In this document: positions 17,961-28,935 of the stretch, one piece after another | Layout: the number at the start of each line of letters is the position of its first letter | Position numbering within the stretch: position 1 is the stretch's first letter | Assembly: GCF_003287935.1 (NCBI RefSeq) | Contig: NZ_CP030287.1 | Span: forward strand, 1,426,001-1,490,000 | Length of the DNA stretch: 64,000 bases | Direction of reading: 5' to 3' | Origin: Streptomyces sp. ICC1 | Lineage (GTDB): Bacteria > Actinomycetota > Actinomycetes > Streptomycetales > Streptomycetaceae | The notes under the pieces: generated by a model | Told to the model about the DNA's origin: nothing | Seen by the model: the letters and a program-made list of their open reading frames with translations, nothing else | The model's database searches: none | Made by a program: the position numbers and the translations under genes

Positions 17961-19553
17961 TCACACCGGCTGATTGCCGTGCTTGCGCTCCGGCAGCGGG
18001 GCGTGCTTGGCCCGCAGCATCGCCAGCGAGCGGATCAGGACCTGCCGGGTCTCACCCGGATCGATGACGTCGTCCACGAGCCCGCGCTCCGCGGCGTAGT
18101 ACGGATGCATGAGCTCGGCCTTGTACTGCTTGACCAGACGTTCTCGTGTCGCCTCGGGATCGTCGGACGAGGCGATCTCCTTGCGGAACACCACGTTCGC
18201 CGCGCCCTCCGCACCCATCACCGCGATCTCGTTGATGGGCCACGCGAAGGCCAGGTCGGCCCCGATGGACCGCGAGTCCATGACGATGTACGCGCCGCCG
18301 TAGGCCTTGCGGACGACCAGGGAGATCCGCGGGACCGTCGCGTTGCAGTACGCGTACAGCAGCTTGGCGCCGTGCCGGATGATGCCGTTGTGCTCCTGGT
18401 CGACGCCCGGCAGGAAGCCGGGCACGTCCACGAGCGTGAGCAGCGGGACGTTGAAGGCGTCGCAGGTCTGGACGAACCGCGCGGCCTTCTCGGAGCTGTG
18501 GATGTCCAGGACCCCGGCCAGGGCGGCCGGCTGGTTGGCGACGATGCCCACGACGTGTCCGTCGAGCCGGGCGAAGGCGCACACGACGTTCTGCGCCCAG
18601 GCCTCCTGCACCTCGAAGAACTCGCCGTCGTCGACGATCTCCTCGATCACCTTGCGCATGTCGTACGCCTGGCCGGGATCGGCCGGGACGATGCCGGCGA
18701 GGGCGTCGGTGCGGCGGTCGGCCGGGTCGTCGCCGCGGACCACCGGGGGCAGTTCGCGGTTGTTCTGGGGGAGCAGCGAGAGCAGGTAGCGGACGTCCTC
18801 GAGGCACTCCTCCTCGGAGTCGTGCGCGAACCCGGCGACGCCGGAGACGGAGGCGTGCACATCGGCGCCGCCGAGGCCGTTCTGGGTGATCTGCTCGCCC
18901 GTCACCGCGCGGACCACGTCCGGGCCGGTGATGAACATCTGCGAGGTCTCGCGGACCATGAACACGAAGTCCGTGAGCGCCGGGGAGTACGCCGCGCCGC
19001 CCGCGCACGGGCCGAGCATGACGCTGATCTGCGGGATCACCCCCGAGGCGCGGGTGTTGCGGCGGAAGATGCCGCCGTATCCGGCCAGGGCCGAGACGCC
19101 CTCCTGGATACGGGCGCCCGCACCGTCGTTCAGGGAGACCAGCGGGGCGCCGGCCTGCTCGGCGAGGTCCATCACCTTGTGGATCTTGGTGGCGTGGGCC
19201 TCGCCGAGTGCGCCGCCGAAGACCCGGAAGTCGTGGGCGTACGCGAAGACCGTCTTGCCGTGCACCAGGCCCCAGCCGATGACCACGCCGTCGCCGTGGG
19301 GCCTGCGGTGCTGGAGGCCGAAACCGGTCGCCCGGTGCCGGCGGAGCGGCTCGATCTCCGTGAACGTGCCTTCGTCAAAGAGGAGATCGAGCCGTTCGTA
19401 GGGGGTCAGCTTGCCCTTGGCGTGCTGCCGCTTCGTCGCCTCGGGATCCGGACCGCGGCTCACCTCGTCCTTCAGCCGGTTGAGTTCTGCGGTGGACCGG
19501 TGCAGGCTCGGCGAGGGAGCGAGCGTGGTCAGCAGTTCGTCGAAGGTCGTCAT
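17961..19553 (-). CDS. Acyl-CoA carboxylase carboxyltransferase (beta) subunit
   Basis: 530-aa carboxyltransferase subunit of a biotin-dependent acyl-CoA carboxylase, transferring CO2 from carboxybiotin to acetyl- or propionyl-CoA; in this context it most likely supplies malonyl-CoA to the PKS. Both crotonase-fold halves are present with oxyanion-hole regions (MLGPCAGGAAYSPAL; RKAYGGAYIVMDS) and the specificity residue Asp in SIGADLAFAWP, as in PccB/AccB. Full length. An epsilon subunit is encoded at 28576-28788; the biotinylated alpha chain must come from elsewhere. A SARP-like repeat array lies 44-72 bp upstream. Confidence 0.93.
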   Translation of the reverse strand: MTTFDELLTTLAPSPSLHRSTAELNRLKDEVSRGPDPEATKRQHAKGKLTPYERLDLLFDEGTFTEIEPLRRHRATGFGLQHRRPHGDGVVIGWGLVHGKTVFAYAHDFRVFGGALGEAHATKIHKVMDLAEQAGAPLVSLNDGAGARIQEGVSALAGYGGIFRRNTRASGVIPQISVMLGPCAGGAAYSPALTDFVFMVRETSQMFITGPDVVRAVTGEQITQNGLGGADVHASVSGVAGFAHDSEEECLEDVRYLLSLLPQNNRELPPVVRGDDPADRRTDALAGIVPADPGQAYDMRKVIEEIVDDGEFFEVQEAWAQNVVCAFARLDGHVVGIVANQPAALAGVLDIHSSEKAARFVQTCDAFNVPLLTLVDVPGFLPGVDQEHNGIIRHGAKLLYAYCNATVPRISLVVRKAYGGAYIVMDSRSIGADLAFAWPINEIAVMGAEGAANVVFRKEIASSDDPEATRERLVKQYKAELMHPYYAAERGLVDDVIDPGETRQVLIRSLAMLRAKHAPLPERKHGNQPV

Positions 19554-19596
19554 CGGCCCAAGCTAGGAACGACCCCTCAAAAGCCGTGGCCACGCG

Positions 19597-19625
19597 CCCT
19601 GGAGCCTGGCTCGAGCGGCGCTGCG
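19597..19625 (-). promoter_or_regulatory. Putative SARP-binding repeats upstream of carboxylase
   Basis: On the minus strand: CGCAGCG, 4 bp, TCGAGCC, 4 bp, TCCAGGG. Three heptamers at an exact 11-bp period, about 45 bp upstream of the carboxylase start. SARPs such as ActII-ORF4 and DnrI bind TCGAG-type heptamer direct repeats with this spacing. Identified by eye. Confidence 0.5.
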
Positions 19626-19723
19626 GGCGGCCGCTGCTACGCGCGGCCACCGGCCATGTGCCGCCGGCCGCACGGCCACCGCTCCCCGGCCGCTGGTTCC
19701 CGGCCACCGCTCCCCGGCCGCGG

Positions 19724-20551
19724 CTACTCGGCCGCGGCCACGGGCTGGAGCACCCGGGGCATCCCGGCGCCGACCGGGTCGAACCGGTCGAGATCGCCCG
19801 AGAGCACGGCCTGGTGCAGCTGCTGGAGCGGCGCGGACGGTTCGAGCCCCAGTTCGCGCACCAAAGACCCCCGCAGCCTCTGGTACGCCTCGAGAGCCCG
19901 CCAGCCCCCGCCCGCCCGGTGCAGGGCGCGCATGAGCTGTCCGCAGAACCCCTCGTGGAGCGGATGGCGGGCCGCCAGCACCCGCAGTTCCGGGATCACC
20001 TCGGCATGGCGGCCGAGCCGGATGTCCGCCTCGATGCGCCGCTCCAGGGCGGCCGTGCGCTCCTCGTTGAGCCGCAGCACCTCGAGTTCCAGCACGGAAC
20101 CCGCCCGTACGTCGACCAGCGCCGGGCCCTGCCACAGCGCGAGCGCGCGGCCGAGCAGTTCGGACGCGGCACGGTAGTCGCCGACGTCGTAGGCGGCCCG
20201 GCCGTGGCCGGCGAGCCTCTCGAACTCGTGGGCGTCGACCTGGCCCGGAGCCACCTGGAGCAGGTAGCCGCCGAACTGGGTGACGAGGACGTCCTTGGCG
20301 TCGAGCAGCGGATCCCCGTCGAGCGCTGCGCTGATCTTCCGGCGCAGCTGGAGGATGTACGTCTGCAGTGTGGTGGCCGCGCTGCGGGGGATGTCCTCGC
20401 CCCAGATCTCCTCCATCAGCGTGGGTACGGTGACGACCCGCTCGGCGTGGAGGGCGAGCAGCGCGAGCAGCTGCCTGGGCTTCGCGGCGCTCGGAACCAC
20501 CGAGACGCCGCGCTCGTGGACGGCGAGCGACCCGAGTACTTTGATCTCCAT
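19724..20551 (-). CDS. SARP family pathway-specific activator (copy 1)
   Basis: 275-aa Streptomyces antibiotic regulatory protein. An OmpR-type winged helix (about 1-95; MEIKVLGSLAVHERG, then TLQTYILQLRRKI) is followed by a bacterial transcriptional activator domain of tetratricopeptide type (about 100-255). It should activate cluster promoters by binding heptamer direct repeats near -35. It is transcribed toward the carboxylase gene and away from the RiPP-like precursor, sharing a 239-bp divergent promoter with it. It is paralogous to the SARP at 33687; both share RHPLHE and RRIEADLRLGRH-type stretches. Confidence 0.92.
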   Translation of the reverse strand: MEIKVLGSLAVHERGVSVVPSAAKPRQLLALLALHAERVVTVPTLMEEIWGEDIPRSAATTLQTYILQLRRKISAALDGDPLLDAKDVLVTQFGGYLLQVAPGQVDAHEFERLAGHGRAAYDVGDYRAASELLGRALALWQGPALVDVRAGSVLELEVLRLNEERTAALERRIEADIRLGRHAEVIPELRVLAARHPLHEGFCGQLMRALHRAGGGWRALEAYQRLRGSLVRELGLEPSAPLQQLHQAVLSGDLDRFDPVGAGMPRVLQPVAAAE

Positions 20552-20672
20552 GTGCGTGCTCCCCCTTGTCGGGCCACGGCCGCCGGCCAAACCCTGCGAC
20601 GACCCTTTGGAGTCAGGTACGCAGACTCGCACCAAGGGGGCGCCGCGGCCCAGTGACCCACACATGAGGCGA

Positions 20673-20690
20673 TTCATGAAAATGTCATAG
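20673..20690. promoter_or_regulatory. TCAT heptamer pair in the SARP1/precursor promoter region
   Basis: TTCATGA, 4 bp, GTCATAG: two heptamers sharing TCAT with an 11-bp offset, in the least GC-rich part of the divergent region. The spacing is SARP-like but the sequence differs from the TCGAG-type repeats elsewhere in the locus, so a different regulator is possible. TTCATGAA is also palindromic. Confidence 0.3.
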
Positions 20691-20790
20691 GTGGCCGGTG
20701 ACCGGTGCACTGCCGGTTCCATGAGGTCCCGCCCCAGACTCTCGACCCAGACAGACGTAAACGCAGCGCCGTTCGTCACAGGGGGAAGAC

Positions 20791-21056
20791 ATGAACGAGG
20801 CCCGGGACTATCTACGCTTCGCCGATCGCACCATGAGCACCGGACCTCAGCCCACGCCCGGACGGAGCTTCGACCGGGACCTCTCCTGGGCCTTGCTGGA
20901 GTTCGGCCTCGGAGCCGACGCAGTGGACTGGACGGCCGGCGCGACCGTCTCCATAGACGACCTGAGCGATGCTGCCGCCGCCGTCGGCAGCGCCGACTGG
21001 TGCATCCGCCCCTGCACGTGCGGCATGGGTGTCCCCTTCGCCGCTCAGGTGGCGGC

Positions 21057-21060
<4 letters not shown>
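20791..21060 (+). CDS. Candidate azol(in)e-type RiPP precursor peptide
   Basis: 89-aa peptide whose gene overlaps the cyclodehydratase start by 4 bp (GTGA). The ATG has a strong GGGGGAAG ribosome site. Residues 1-66 look like a helical acidic leader (DRDLSWALLEFGLGADAVDW; SIDDLSDAAAAV). The C-terminus is WCIRPCTCGMGVPFAAQVAA: three Cys (71, 75, 77) and one Thr (76) are heterocyclisable, and the C-T-C arrangement recalls cores of linear azole peptides. Order and coupling directly before an E1/YcaO fusion are typical of TOMM precursors. I do not recognise the peptide family; it may be new, or it may be an accessory protein rather than the substrate. Confidence 0.6.
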
Positions 21061-23309
<2,249 letters not shown>

Positions 23310-23406
23310 ATCGGGCAGGGCTGTCCGTTGCCTGCCCTTCACCTGGCCCGCTCGGCATATAGTGCGATCTCAGACTCTCCCGAATTGCGTACTGAGGAGT
23401 GAGCAT

Positions 23407-24705
23407 ATGACGGGCCGTTTCCGGACTGCGGACAACGACCTGACTCAGGGCGCGGGGCAAGCGGAAAGTTTAAGTCCGGACAAGCGCGGGCGACTTTCCG
23501 ACATCCTGGCACCGCGTCTCGCCCAGGGCATCGTGATCACCGTCCTGACCGGGTACGGAATCATGACCCTGCTCAATGTCGAATTCGCCCTGCGCGGCCA
23601 GACCCGTGATCTCCTCATATGCGTGGCGGGCGTCCTGGTCCTCTACGGGGTTCAGATCGTCCTCACCCTGCCCCGGGCCCGGCGCTGGTCCACCGGCCGC
23701 AAATGCGGGGCCCTGGCCGTCCAGACCGTCCTCACCTTCTTCCCGCTGGTCGTGCTGAACACGGCCTGGGGCAGCGTGGCGGGACCGCTCAGCGCCTCGA
23801 TCCTGCTGCTCCTGCCGCCCCGCGTCGCCTGGCCCGGCTTCGCGCTCATCACGGCCCTGGTGCTGGGCTGGGGGGTGAACAAGGGCGGCGGCACCGTCAT
23901 GGACTTCGCCTACCTGGGCATCTCCACGGCTCTGACCGGACTCGTCGTCTACGGCCTCACCCGGCTCACCGACCTGGTCCGCGAAGTCCACGAGACCCGC
24001 GCCGAGATGGCCCGGATGGCCGTCACCCAAGAACGCCTGCGGTTCGCACGCGATCTGCACGACCTGCTGGGTTACAGCCTCTCCGCGATCTCGCTCAAGT
24101 GCGAGCTGGTCCAGCGCCTCGTGCCCGCCAACCCGGAGCGGGCGACCACCGAGATCATCTCGGTGCTCCAGGTCTCCCGGCAGGCGCTCGCGGACGTACG
24201 GCTGGTCGCCAGGGGCTACCGGTCCATGTCCCTGGCGACGGAGGCGGATTCGGTGGCCGACGTGATGGCCGCGGCCGATGTCGACGCCGTGGTGGACGTC
24301 GACTGCGGTCGGCTCCACCCTCTGGTGGACACTGTGCTCGCGACCGCCCTGCGCGAGGGAGTTACGAATATCCTCAGGCACAGCAAGGCGCAGAGCTGCA
24401 CCATCCGGGCAGAGATCGTGGAGGAGACGGTGCGGCTGGTGCTCGACAACGACGGTGTGAGCGAGAGCCGCCCGTCGGATTCCGTGGACCGCGGCAGTGG
24501 GCTGGGGAATCTCGACATCCGGCTCACCGCCATCGGCGGCCGGCTGACCGCGGGTCCCGCCCCCGGTGGCCGGTTCCGCCTGACGGCCGAGGCACCACTC
24601 AGGCCTGTCACGGTCGATCAGACCGAGGCCCCGGAGCCACGGAGGAACGGGGTCGCCGGCATCACGCCGGCCGCGGTTCAGGACGCGGGGAGACCCGCCG
24701 CCTGA
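23407..24705 (+). CDS. Sensor histidine kinase (NarL/DesK-type, HisKA_3)
   Basis: 432-aa membrane kinase. About five transmembrane helices (residues 40-190) with little extracellular loop suggest sensing within the membrane. The dimerisation/phosphoacceptor motif is RFARDLHDLLGYSLSAI and the HATPase_c domain has an N-box (LREGVTNILRHSKA) and G-box (GSGLGNLDIRL). It starts about 100 bp after the cyclodehydratase and precedes its cognate regulator, so it probably controls the RiPP-like module or responds to its product. Confidence 0.9.
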   Translation: MTGRFRTADNDLTQGAGQAESLSPDKRGRLSDILAPRLAQGIVITVLTGYGIMTLLNVEFALRGQTRDLLICVAGVLVLYGVQIVLTLPRARRWSTGRKCGALAVQTVLTFFPLVVLNTAWGSVAGPLSASILLLLPPRVAWPGFALITALVLGWGVNKGGGTVMDFAYLGISTALTGLVVYGLTRLTDLVREVHETRAEMARMAVTQERLRFARDLHDLLGYSLSAISLKCELVQRLVPANPERATTEIISVLQVSRQALADVRLVARGYRSMSLATEADSVADVMAAADVDAVVDVDCGRLHPLVDTVLATALREGVTNILRHSKAQSCTIRAEIVEETVRLVLDNDGVSESRPSDSVDRGSGLGNLDIRLTAIGGRLTAGPAPGGRFRLTAEAPLRPVTVDQTEAPEPRRNGVAGITPAAVQDAGRPAA

Positions 24706-24735
24706 GCCGGCAAGGATTGAACGGGGGAACAACCA

Positions 24736-25350
24736 ATGCTGACTCTGAAGATTCTTCTCGCCGAAGACGTGCACATGGTCCGCGGCGCGCTCGTCGCACT
24801 GTTGGAGATGGAGCCCGACTTCCAGGTGGTCGCCTCGGTCGACCGGGGCGACCTCATCCTGCCGTCCGCGCTGGAAACGCGCCCCGATGTCGCCATCATC
24901 GACATCGACCTGCCCGGCACCGACGGGCTGACGGCCGCCGCCGACCTGCACGAGAAGCTGCCGGACTGCCGCACGCTCATCCTGACCAGCCTCGGCAGGC
25001 CCGGCACCCTGCGCCGGGCGATGTCGGCCCGGGTCTCGGGGTTCCTGCTGAAGGACTCCCCGCCGGCCCGGCTGGCGCAGTCCGTACGGTCCGTCGCCGC
25101 GGGGCAGCGGGTCATCGACCCCGATCTCGCCCTCAGCGCCTGGGAGGCACCGGACAACCCGCTCTCGCCCAGGGAGACCCAGGTGCTCAGGCTGGCGGCC
25201 CGCGGTGCGGACACGGCCGAGATGGCCGTACAGCTCTTCCTCACCCAGGGCACCGTACGGAACTACCTGACGGCCATCGTGGACAAGCTCCGCGCACGCA
25301 ACAGGATCGACGCCATCCGGATCGCGGAGGAGGCGGGCTGGATCCCGTAG
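24736..25350 (+). CDS. LuxR/NarL-family response regulator
   Basis: 204-aa response regulator: receiver domain (about 5-120) with acidic pocket LAEDVHM and phospho-acceptor Asp in IIDIDLPGTDG, Thr/Ser in LILTSLG and Lys in LKDSPP; then a NarL-type HTH (LSPRETQVLRLAARGADTAE, residues about 140-200). It directly follows the kinase gene. It converges with the ACP-AT gene with only 14 bp between stop codons. Confidence 0.92.
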   Translation: MLTLKILLAEDVHMVRGALVALLEMEPDFQVVASVDRGDLILPSALETRPDVAIIDIDLPGTDGLTAAADLHEKLPDCRTLILTSLGRPGTLRRAMSARVSGFLLKDSPPARLAQSVRSVAAGQRVIDPDLALSAWEAPDNPLSPRETQVLRLAARGADTAEMAVQLFLTQGTVRNYLTAIVDKLRARNRIDAIRIAEEAGWIP

Positions 25351-25364
25351 CGTGCCCGCCGCGC

Positions 25365-26600
25365 TCAACCCAGGGCCAGCGGGCCCGCGTTGAGTGCGGA
25401 AAGGACCCCGGCCAGGTCCACCGCGTTCGTCTCGGGACCACGGCAGACCGCCAGACACTCGGGCCCCCGCGAACCGGCCATGCGCCGGAGGAACGGCATC
25501 AGCACGGCCTTGGGGCCGATCTCCACGACATGGCTCGGGGTCTGCTGGGCGAGCATCTGCCGCGCCGCGTCGACGAACCGCACCGGAGAGGTGATCTGGG
25601 CCGTCCAGTACGCGGCGTCCAGCGGTTCCTCGATCCTGCGCCCGTACACCGTGGAGTAGTACGGCACATGGGGCGCGGCACCCGCCAGATGCCGGGCGGC
25701 CGCCTCGAAGCGCGGGGTCACCGGTTCCATCAGCGGTGAGTGGAAGGCGTGGGTCACCTGGAGGAAGGCGCTGGCGATCCCGATCGCGGCCAGCCGGTCC
25801 CGGACCCGCTCCAGCCCCTCGATCTCGCCGGACAGCACGGTGGCCCGCGCCGCGTTGAAGGCTCCGATGGACACCCCCGGCTCGCTCGCGGCGGCCTCGG
25901 CCGCCTCGAAGGGATCGGCGCAGGTCGCCATCATCCCGCCCCCGGTGGGCAGGTACTGCATGTACATGCCCCGGAAGCACACCAGCCGGGCCGCGTCCTC
26001 CAGCGTCAGCGCGCCGGAGACGGCGGCCGCGGCGATCTCGCCGATGCCGTGGCCCAGCACGGCGACCGGGCGCACCTGCTCCTCCCGGAGCAGCGTCATC
26101 GCCAGCGCGTACTCGACGGCGAACAGCGCCGGCTGGGTCAGCGCCGTCTGGTGCACCCGCGGATCGCCGCCGAGGATCAGCTCGATGACGGACATGCCGA
26201 GGTAGGGGCGGATCGCCGCGTCGGCCTCCGCGAGGTGGTGCCGGTAGCCCGACAGGTGCTCGTACAGCGCGGCCGTCATCCGCGGGTGCTGGGAGCCCTG
26301 CCCGGTGAACACGAACGCGGCGCGCACCTGTCCGGGGCGCCGCCCCATGCCCTCCCGCATCGCGAGGAAGCGGGCCAGATCGCGGATGGTGGGATGGGCC
26401 CAGATGTCCGCCGGTTCCAGCAGCGGGCCGAATCTCTCCTCGATGTCACCGTAGAGTCCGAGCAGGCCGACCGAGTCGAGCCCCCATTCGGACAGCGGCT
26501 CGTCCGGGGGGACCTCCCGCCGTGCGTAGCCGCCGATCCGCTCGGCGAGCCACGTTGCGAAGACCCGCTCGTCAGGTTCGCCCGGTGCATCCGCGTTCAC
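25365..26600 (-). CDS. ACP-acyltransferase didomain, catalytic Ser missing
   Basis: 411-aa protein. Residues about 10-80 form a carrier-protein domain with the phosphopantetheine motif GLDSVG; about 95-400 is a malonyl-type acyltransferase (FVFTGQGSQHPR; LTQPALFAVEYA; VTHAFHSPLMEP). The nucleophile motif GHSxG reads GHGIGE: the catalytic Ser is Gly, codon GGC near 26050. The rest of the fold, including AFHS, is intact, so the domain may be a non-catalytic docking or acyl-holding partner. The GTG at 26600 follows the acyl-AMP ligase stop by 40 bp; the two form an operon and probably act together on a starter or side chain. Confidence 0.87.
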   Translation of the reverse strand: MNADAPGEPDERVFATWLAERIGGYARREVPPDEPLSEWGLDSVGLLGLYGDIEERFGPLLEPADIWAHPTIRDLARFLAMREGMGRRPGQVRAAFVFTGQGSQHPRMTAALYEHLSGYRHHLAEADAAIRPYLGMSVIELILGGDPRVHQTALTQPALFAVEYALAMTLLREEQVRPVAVLGHGIGEIAAAAVSGALTLEDAARLVCFRGMYMQYLPTGGGMMATCADPFEAAEAAASEPGVSIGAFNAARATVLSGEIEGLERVRDRLAAIGIASAFLQVTHAFHSPLMEPVTPRFEAAARHLAGAAPHVPYYSTVYGRRIEEPLDAAYWTAQITSPVRFVDAARQMLAQQTPSHVVEIGPKAVLMPFLRRMAGSRGPECLAVCRGPETNAVDLAGVLSALNAGPLALG

Positions 26601-26640
26601 GTCCAGCTCCCTTCCGACTCGATGGCCGTACTGGCCGCGA

Positions 26641-28389
26641 CTAGCGCGACGAACCGGCCGATGCCATCAGTTCCTTGTCGAGATGCTGGTACAGGGGCTG
26701 GATGCCGCCGCTGAGGAACAGCCGGCGCATCGCAGCCCGCTCCACCTTCCCGCTGGTGGTCCGCCGGACGGTGCCGGGACGCACCAGCAGGACCCCGCCC
26801 ACCGCGATGTCGAACTCCTCGGCGAGGCAGCGCTGTACGTCCTTGGCGACCGCCTCCAGGTCCAGCGCGTAGCGCTCGTGCGTACGCAGCTCCTGGACCA
26901 CGACGACGCGTTCGCGTTCGGCCGGCACGGCGAACGCCGTGCCCGTGCCGAAGAGGGTGCTGATCCGCTGCACCGCGTGTTCGAGGTCCTGTGGGTACAG
27001 ATTGCGTCCGGCGACCACGATCATGTCCCGCAGCCTGCCGGTCACGTGGAGGCTCCCGTGGTGCAGGACACCCAGGTCACCCGTCCGCAGCTGGCAGCCC
27101 GCGCCGCCCGTCGAGGCCTCGAAGCGCTCCGCCGTGGCCGCGCGGTCGCGCCAGTAGCCCTGCGCGACCCCGGGTCCGGCCACCCAGATCTCACCGATCT
27201 TGCCGTCCGGGACCTCTTCGAGCGTCTCGGGGTCGACGATCCGCACCGTCGTGGCGGCCGTGTCGGGCGTGCCGCAGGACACCAGGGTGCGGACCGGTTT
27301 GCCCGGGCGCGGACCGCGCAGCTTGTGCTGCTCCAACGACTCGGCGTCCACCGTGAGCTCTTCGTCCGCCCCGGAGTCCGGTGCGGGGCCCCCCGTGACG
27401 ATCAGGGTGGCCTCCGCGAGGCCGTACGCCGCGCGCATCGTTCCGGGGCGGAGCCCGGCGGAGGCGAACCGCTCGTGGAAGGACCGCAGGGTCCGGGGGC
27501 TCACCGGCTCCCCGCCGGAGACGGCGACCCGCCAGCGGGACAGGTCGAGACCGTCGAGCTGCTCGTCGGTGATCCGGCGCACGCACAGCTCGTACGCGAA
27601 GTCGGGGGCGCCGCTGACCTCGATGCCGTACCGGCTGACGGCCTCCAGCCAGCGCACGGGGCGTTTGACGAAGGCCTCCGGCTTCAGCAGCACCGAGGTG
27701 CCGCCGAGCCACAGCGGGTGCAGCAGCTGTCCGACCAGGCCCATGTCGTGGTGCAGCGGCAGCCAGCCGCCGATGCGGGCGCCGGGGCCCGTGCCCAGCA
27801 GCCGGCCCAGCGACTCCTGGTTGGCCAGCAGGTTCCCGTGGGTGACGACCACTCCGCGCGGGCTGCCGGTGGACCCCGAGGTGTACTGGAGGTAGGCGAT
27901 CGTGTCCCGGTCGAGGTCCGGCAGCCGCCATTCGGTGTGGCCGGGCACCGCGTCGGCGGCGAGGCACAGGACGTGGCCGTGGCCCTGGAGGGCCAGCAGC
28001 CGGGAGACGTCGGGGGCCAGCGCGGCATCGGTGAGGACCGCGCAGGGGGCGGACTCCTTGACGATCCCGGTGACCCGCTCCTCGTGGTGGCCGCGGCCCC
28101 CGGTCACCGGGACCGGGACGGCTATGGCGCCCGAGTACAGGCAGGCGAGGAAGGAGACGGCGAACTGGCGGCGGGAGCCGTGGAGCAGCAGTACCCGCTC
28201 GCCGGCGGCACCGCGCTCCTGGAGCCAGCCGGCGAGCTCCCGGGCGGCGGCGTCCAGCGCCCGGTACGACACCGAGACGGCGCGGCCGCGCTCGTCGCTC
28301 TCCGGGAGCAGGACCAGCGCGTCGCGGTCGGGTGCCTGCCGCGTTCTGTCGAGCATCAGTTCGGTGAAACTTTGGTGGTGATCGGCCAT
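26641..28389 (-). CDS. Fatty acyl-AMP ligase (FAAL)
   Basis: 582-aa adenylate-forming enzyme that activates a carboxylic acid as acyl-AMP for loading onto a carrier protein. The P-loop-like A3 motif is YLQYTSGSTGSPRG; the FAAL-type lid follows, with RTGDLGVLHHGSLHVTGR and GRNLYPQDLE near residue 450. Similarity to FAALs rather than CoA ligases is judged from length and the GNLLANQESLGR/PLHHDMGL signature. The next gene encodes an ACP-AT, a likely acceptor. The ATG at 28389 lies 91 bp downstream of SARP-like repeats. Confidence 0.87.
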   Translation of the reverse strand: MADHHQSFTELMLDRTRQAPDRDALVLLPESDERGRAVSVSYRALDAAARELAGWLQERGAAGERVLLLHGSRRQFAVSFLACLYSGAIAVPVPVTGGRGHHEERVTGIVKESAPCAVLTDAALAPDVSRLLALQGHGHVLCLAADAVPGHTEWRLPDLDRDTIAYLQYTSGSTGSPRGVVVTHGNLLANQESLGRLLGTGPGARIGGWLPLHHDMGLVGQLLHPLWLGGTSVLLKPEAFVKRPVRWLEAVSRYGIEVSGAPDFAYELCVRRITDEQLDGLDLSRWRVAVSGGEPVSPRTLRSFHERFASAGLRPGTMRAAYGLAEATLIVTGGPAPDSGADEELTVDAESLEQHKLRGPRPGKPVRTLVSCGTPDTAATTVRIVDPETLEEVPDGKIGEIWVAGPGVAQGYWRDRAATAERFEASTGGAGCQLRTGDLGVLHHGSLHVTGRLRDMIVVAGRNLYPQDLEHAVQRISTLFGTGTAFAVPAERERVVVVQELRTHERYALDLEAVAKDVQRCLAEEFDIAVGGVLLVRPGTVRRTTSGKVERAAMRRLFLSGGIQPLYQHLDKELMASAGSSR

Positions 28390-28479
28390 TTCCGGGTCCC
28401 CCTGGCAATGTCTTGTGGGCGCGACAGGCACGCTTCGCCTCGGTGCCCGCTCCGCCCGGAGCAGGAACGTAGGTGCGCC

Positions 28480-28517
28480 GTCTCGAAGGCCGCTCGACCC
28501 TCGCTCAGGACGCTCGA
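28480..28517 (-). promoter_or_regulatory. Putative SARP-binding repeats upstream of FAAL
   Basis: Minus strand: TCGAGCG (28511-28517), then CTGAGCG, 4 bp, TCGAGCG, 4 bp, TCGAGAC (ending at 28480). The last three have an exact 11-bp period and two are identical to the ActII-ORF4/DnrI-type heptamer TCGAGCG. About 90 bp upstream of the FAAL start. Confidence 0.55.
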
Positions 28518-28575
28518 CCGTCACGGGGACCCTCCGGCCGGTGCTCCGGCCGCCGTTCGCGCGAGGGGCCCGGGA

Positions 28576-28788
28576 TCAGGTCTGGGTGGCCCACCCGACG
28601 CGCGGGCGGCGGCGGCGCGTGCCGCCCCAGGGCACAGTGGGCGCCGTGGTCCCGTTCTCCCCGGCCTCGTCCGCCCCGAGGGCCCGCAGACGGGCGCACA
28701 GTACGGCGGTCAGCGCGGCGAGTTCCACGGCGTCCGGCCGTCCCCGCAGAACGGTGAACCGGATCTGCGCATCGTTGGACTCATCCAT
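28576..28788 (-). CDS. Acyl-CoA carboxylase epsilon subunit
   Basis: 70-aa protein of the actinobacterial AccE/PccE type. It has the family N-terminal strand-helix (IRFTVLRGRPDAVELAALTAVLCARL) followed by a basic, Trp-containing tail (RRRRPRVGWA). Epsilon subunits bind the alpha and beta chains and raise carboxylase activity. The matching beta subunit lies 9 kb away at 17961-19553, which suggests the RiPP-like block entered between them. A six-fold 11-bp repeat array lies 56 bp upstream. Confidence 0.75.
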   Translation of the reverse strand: MDESNDAQIRFTVLRGRPDAVELAALTAVLCARLRALGADEAGENGTTAPTVPWGGTRRRRPRVGWATQT

Positions 28789-28843
28789 GCGTCCGATGCT
28801 GCGCCTTCGCCCTAGCAGGGCGCTCGCAGTCGGGTGCGTGCGC

Positions 28844-28905
28844 CGCAGGAGCGCCGCAGGAGCGCGGCAGGAGAGTGGCTGGAGTACGGGCGGACCGCGG
28901 CCGGA
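28844..28905 (-). promoter_or_regulatory. Six-fold 11-bp heptamer array upstream of epsilon subunit
   Basis: Minus strand heptamers TCCGGCC, TCCGCCC, TCCAGCC, TCCTGCC, TCCTGCG, TCCTGCG, each separated by 4 bp, giving six units at an exact 11-bp period. The unit TCCNGCC resembles the SARP heptamer TCGAGCC. It lies 56 bp upstream of the epsilon-subunit start. A chance minisatellite is the alternative. Confidence 0.5.
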
Positions 28906-28935
28906 GCGCGGCGGGGGATCCGCCCGAGCCGCCGG

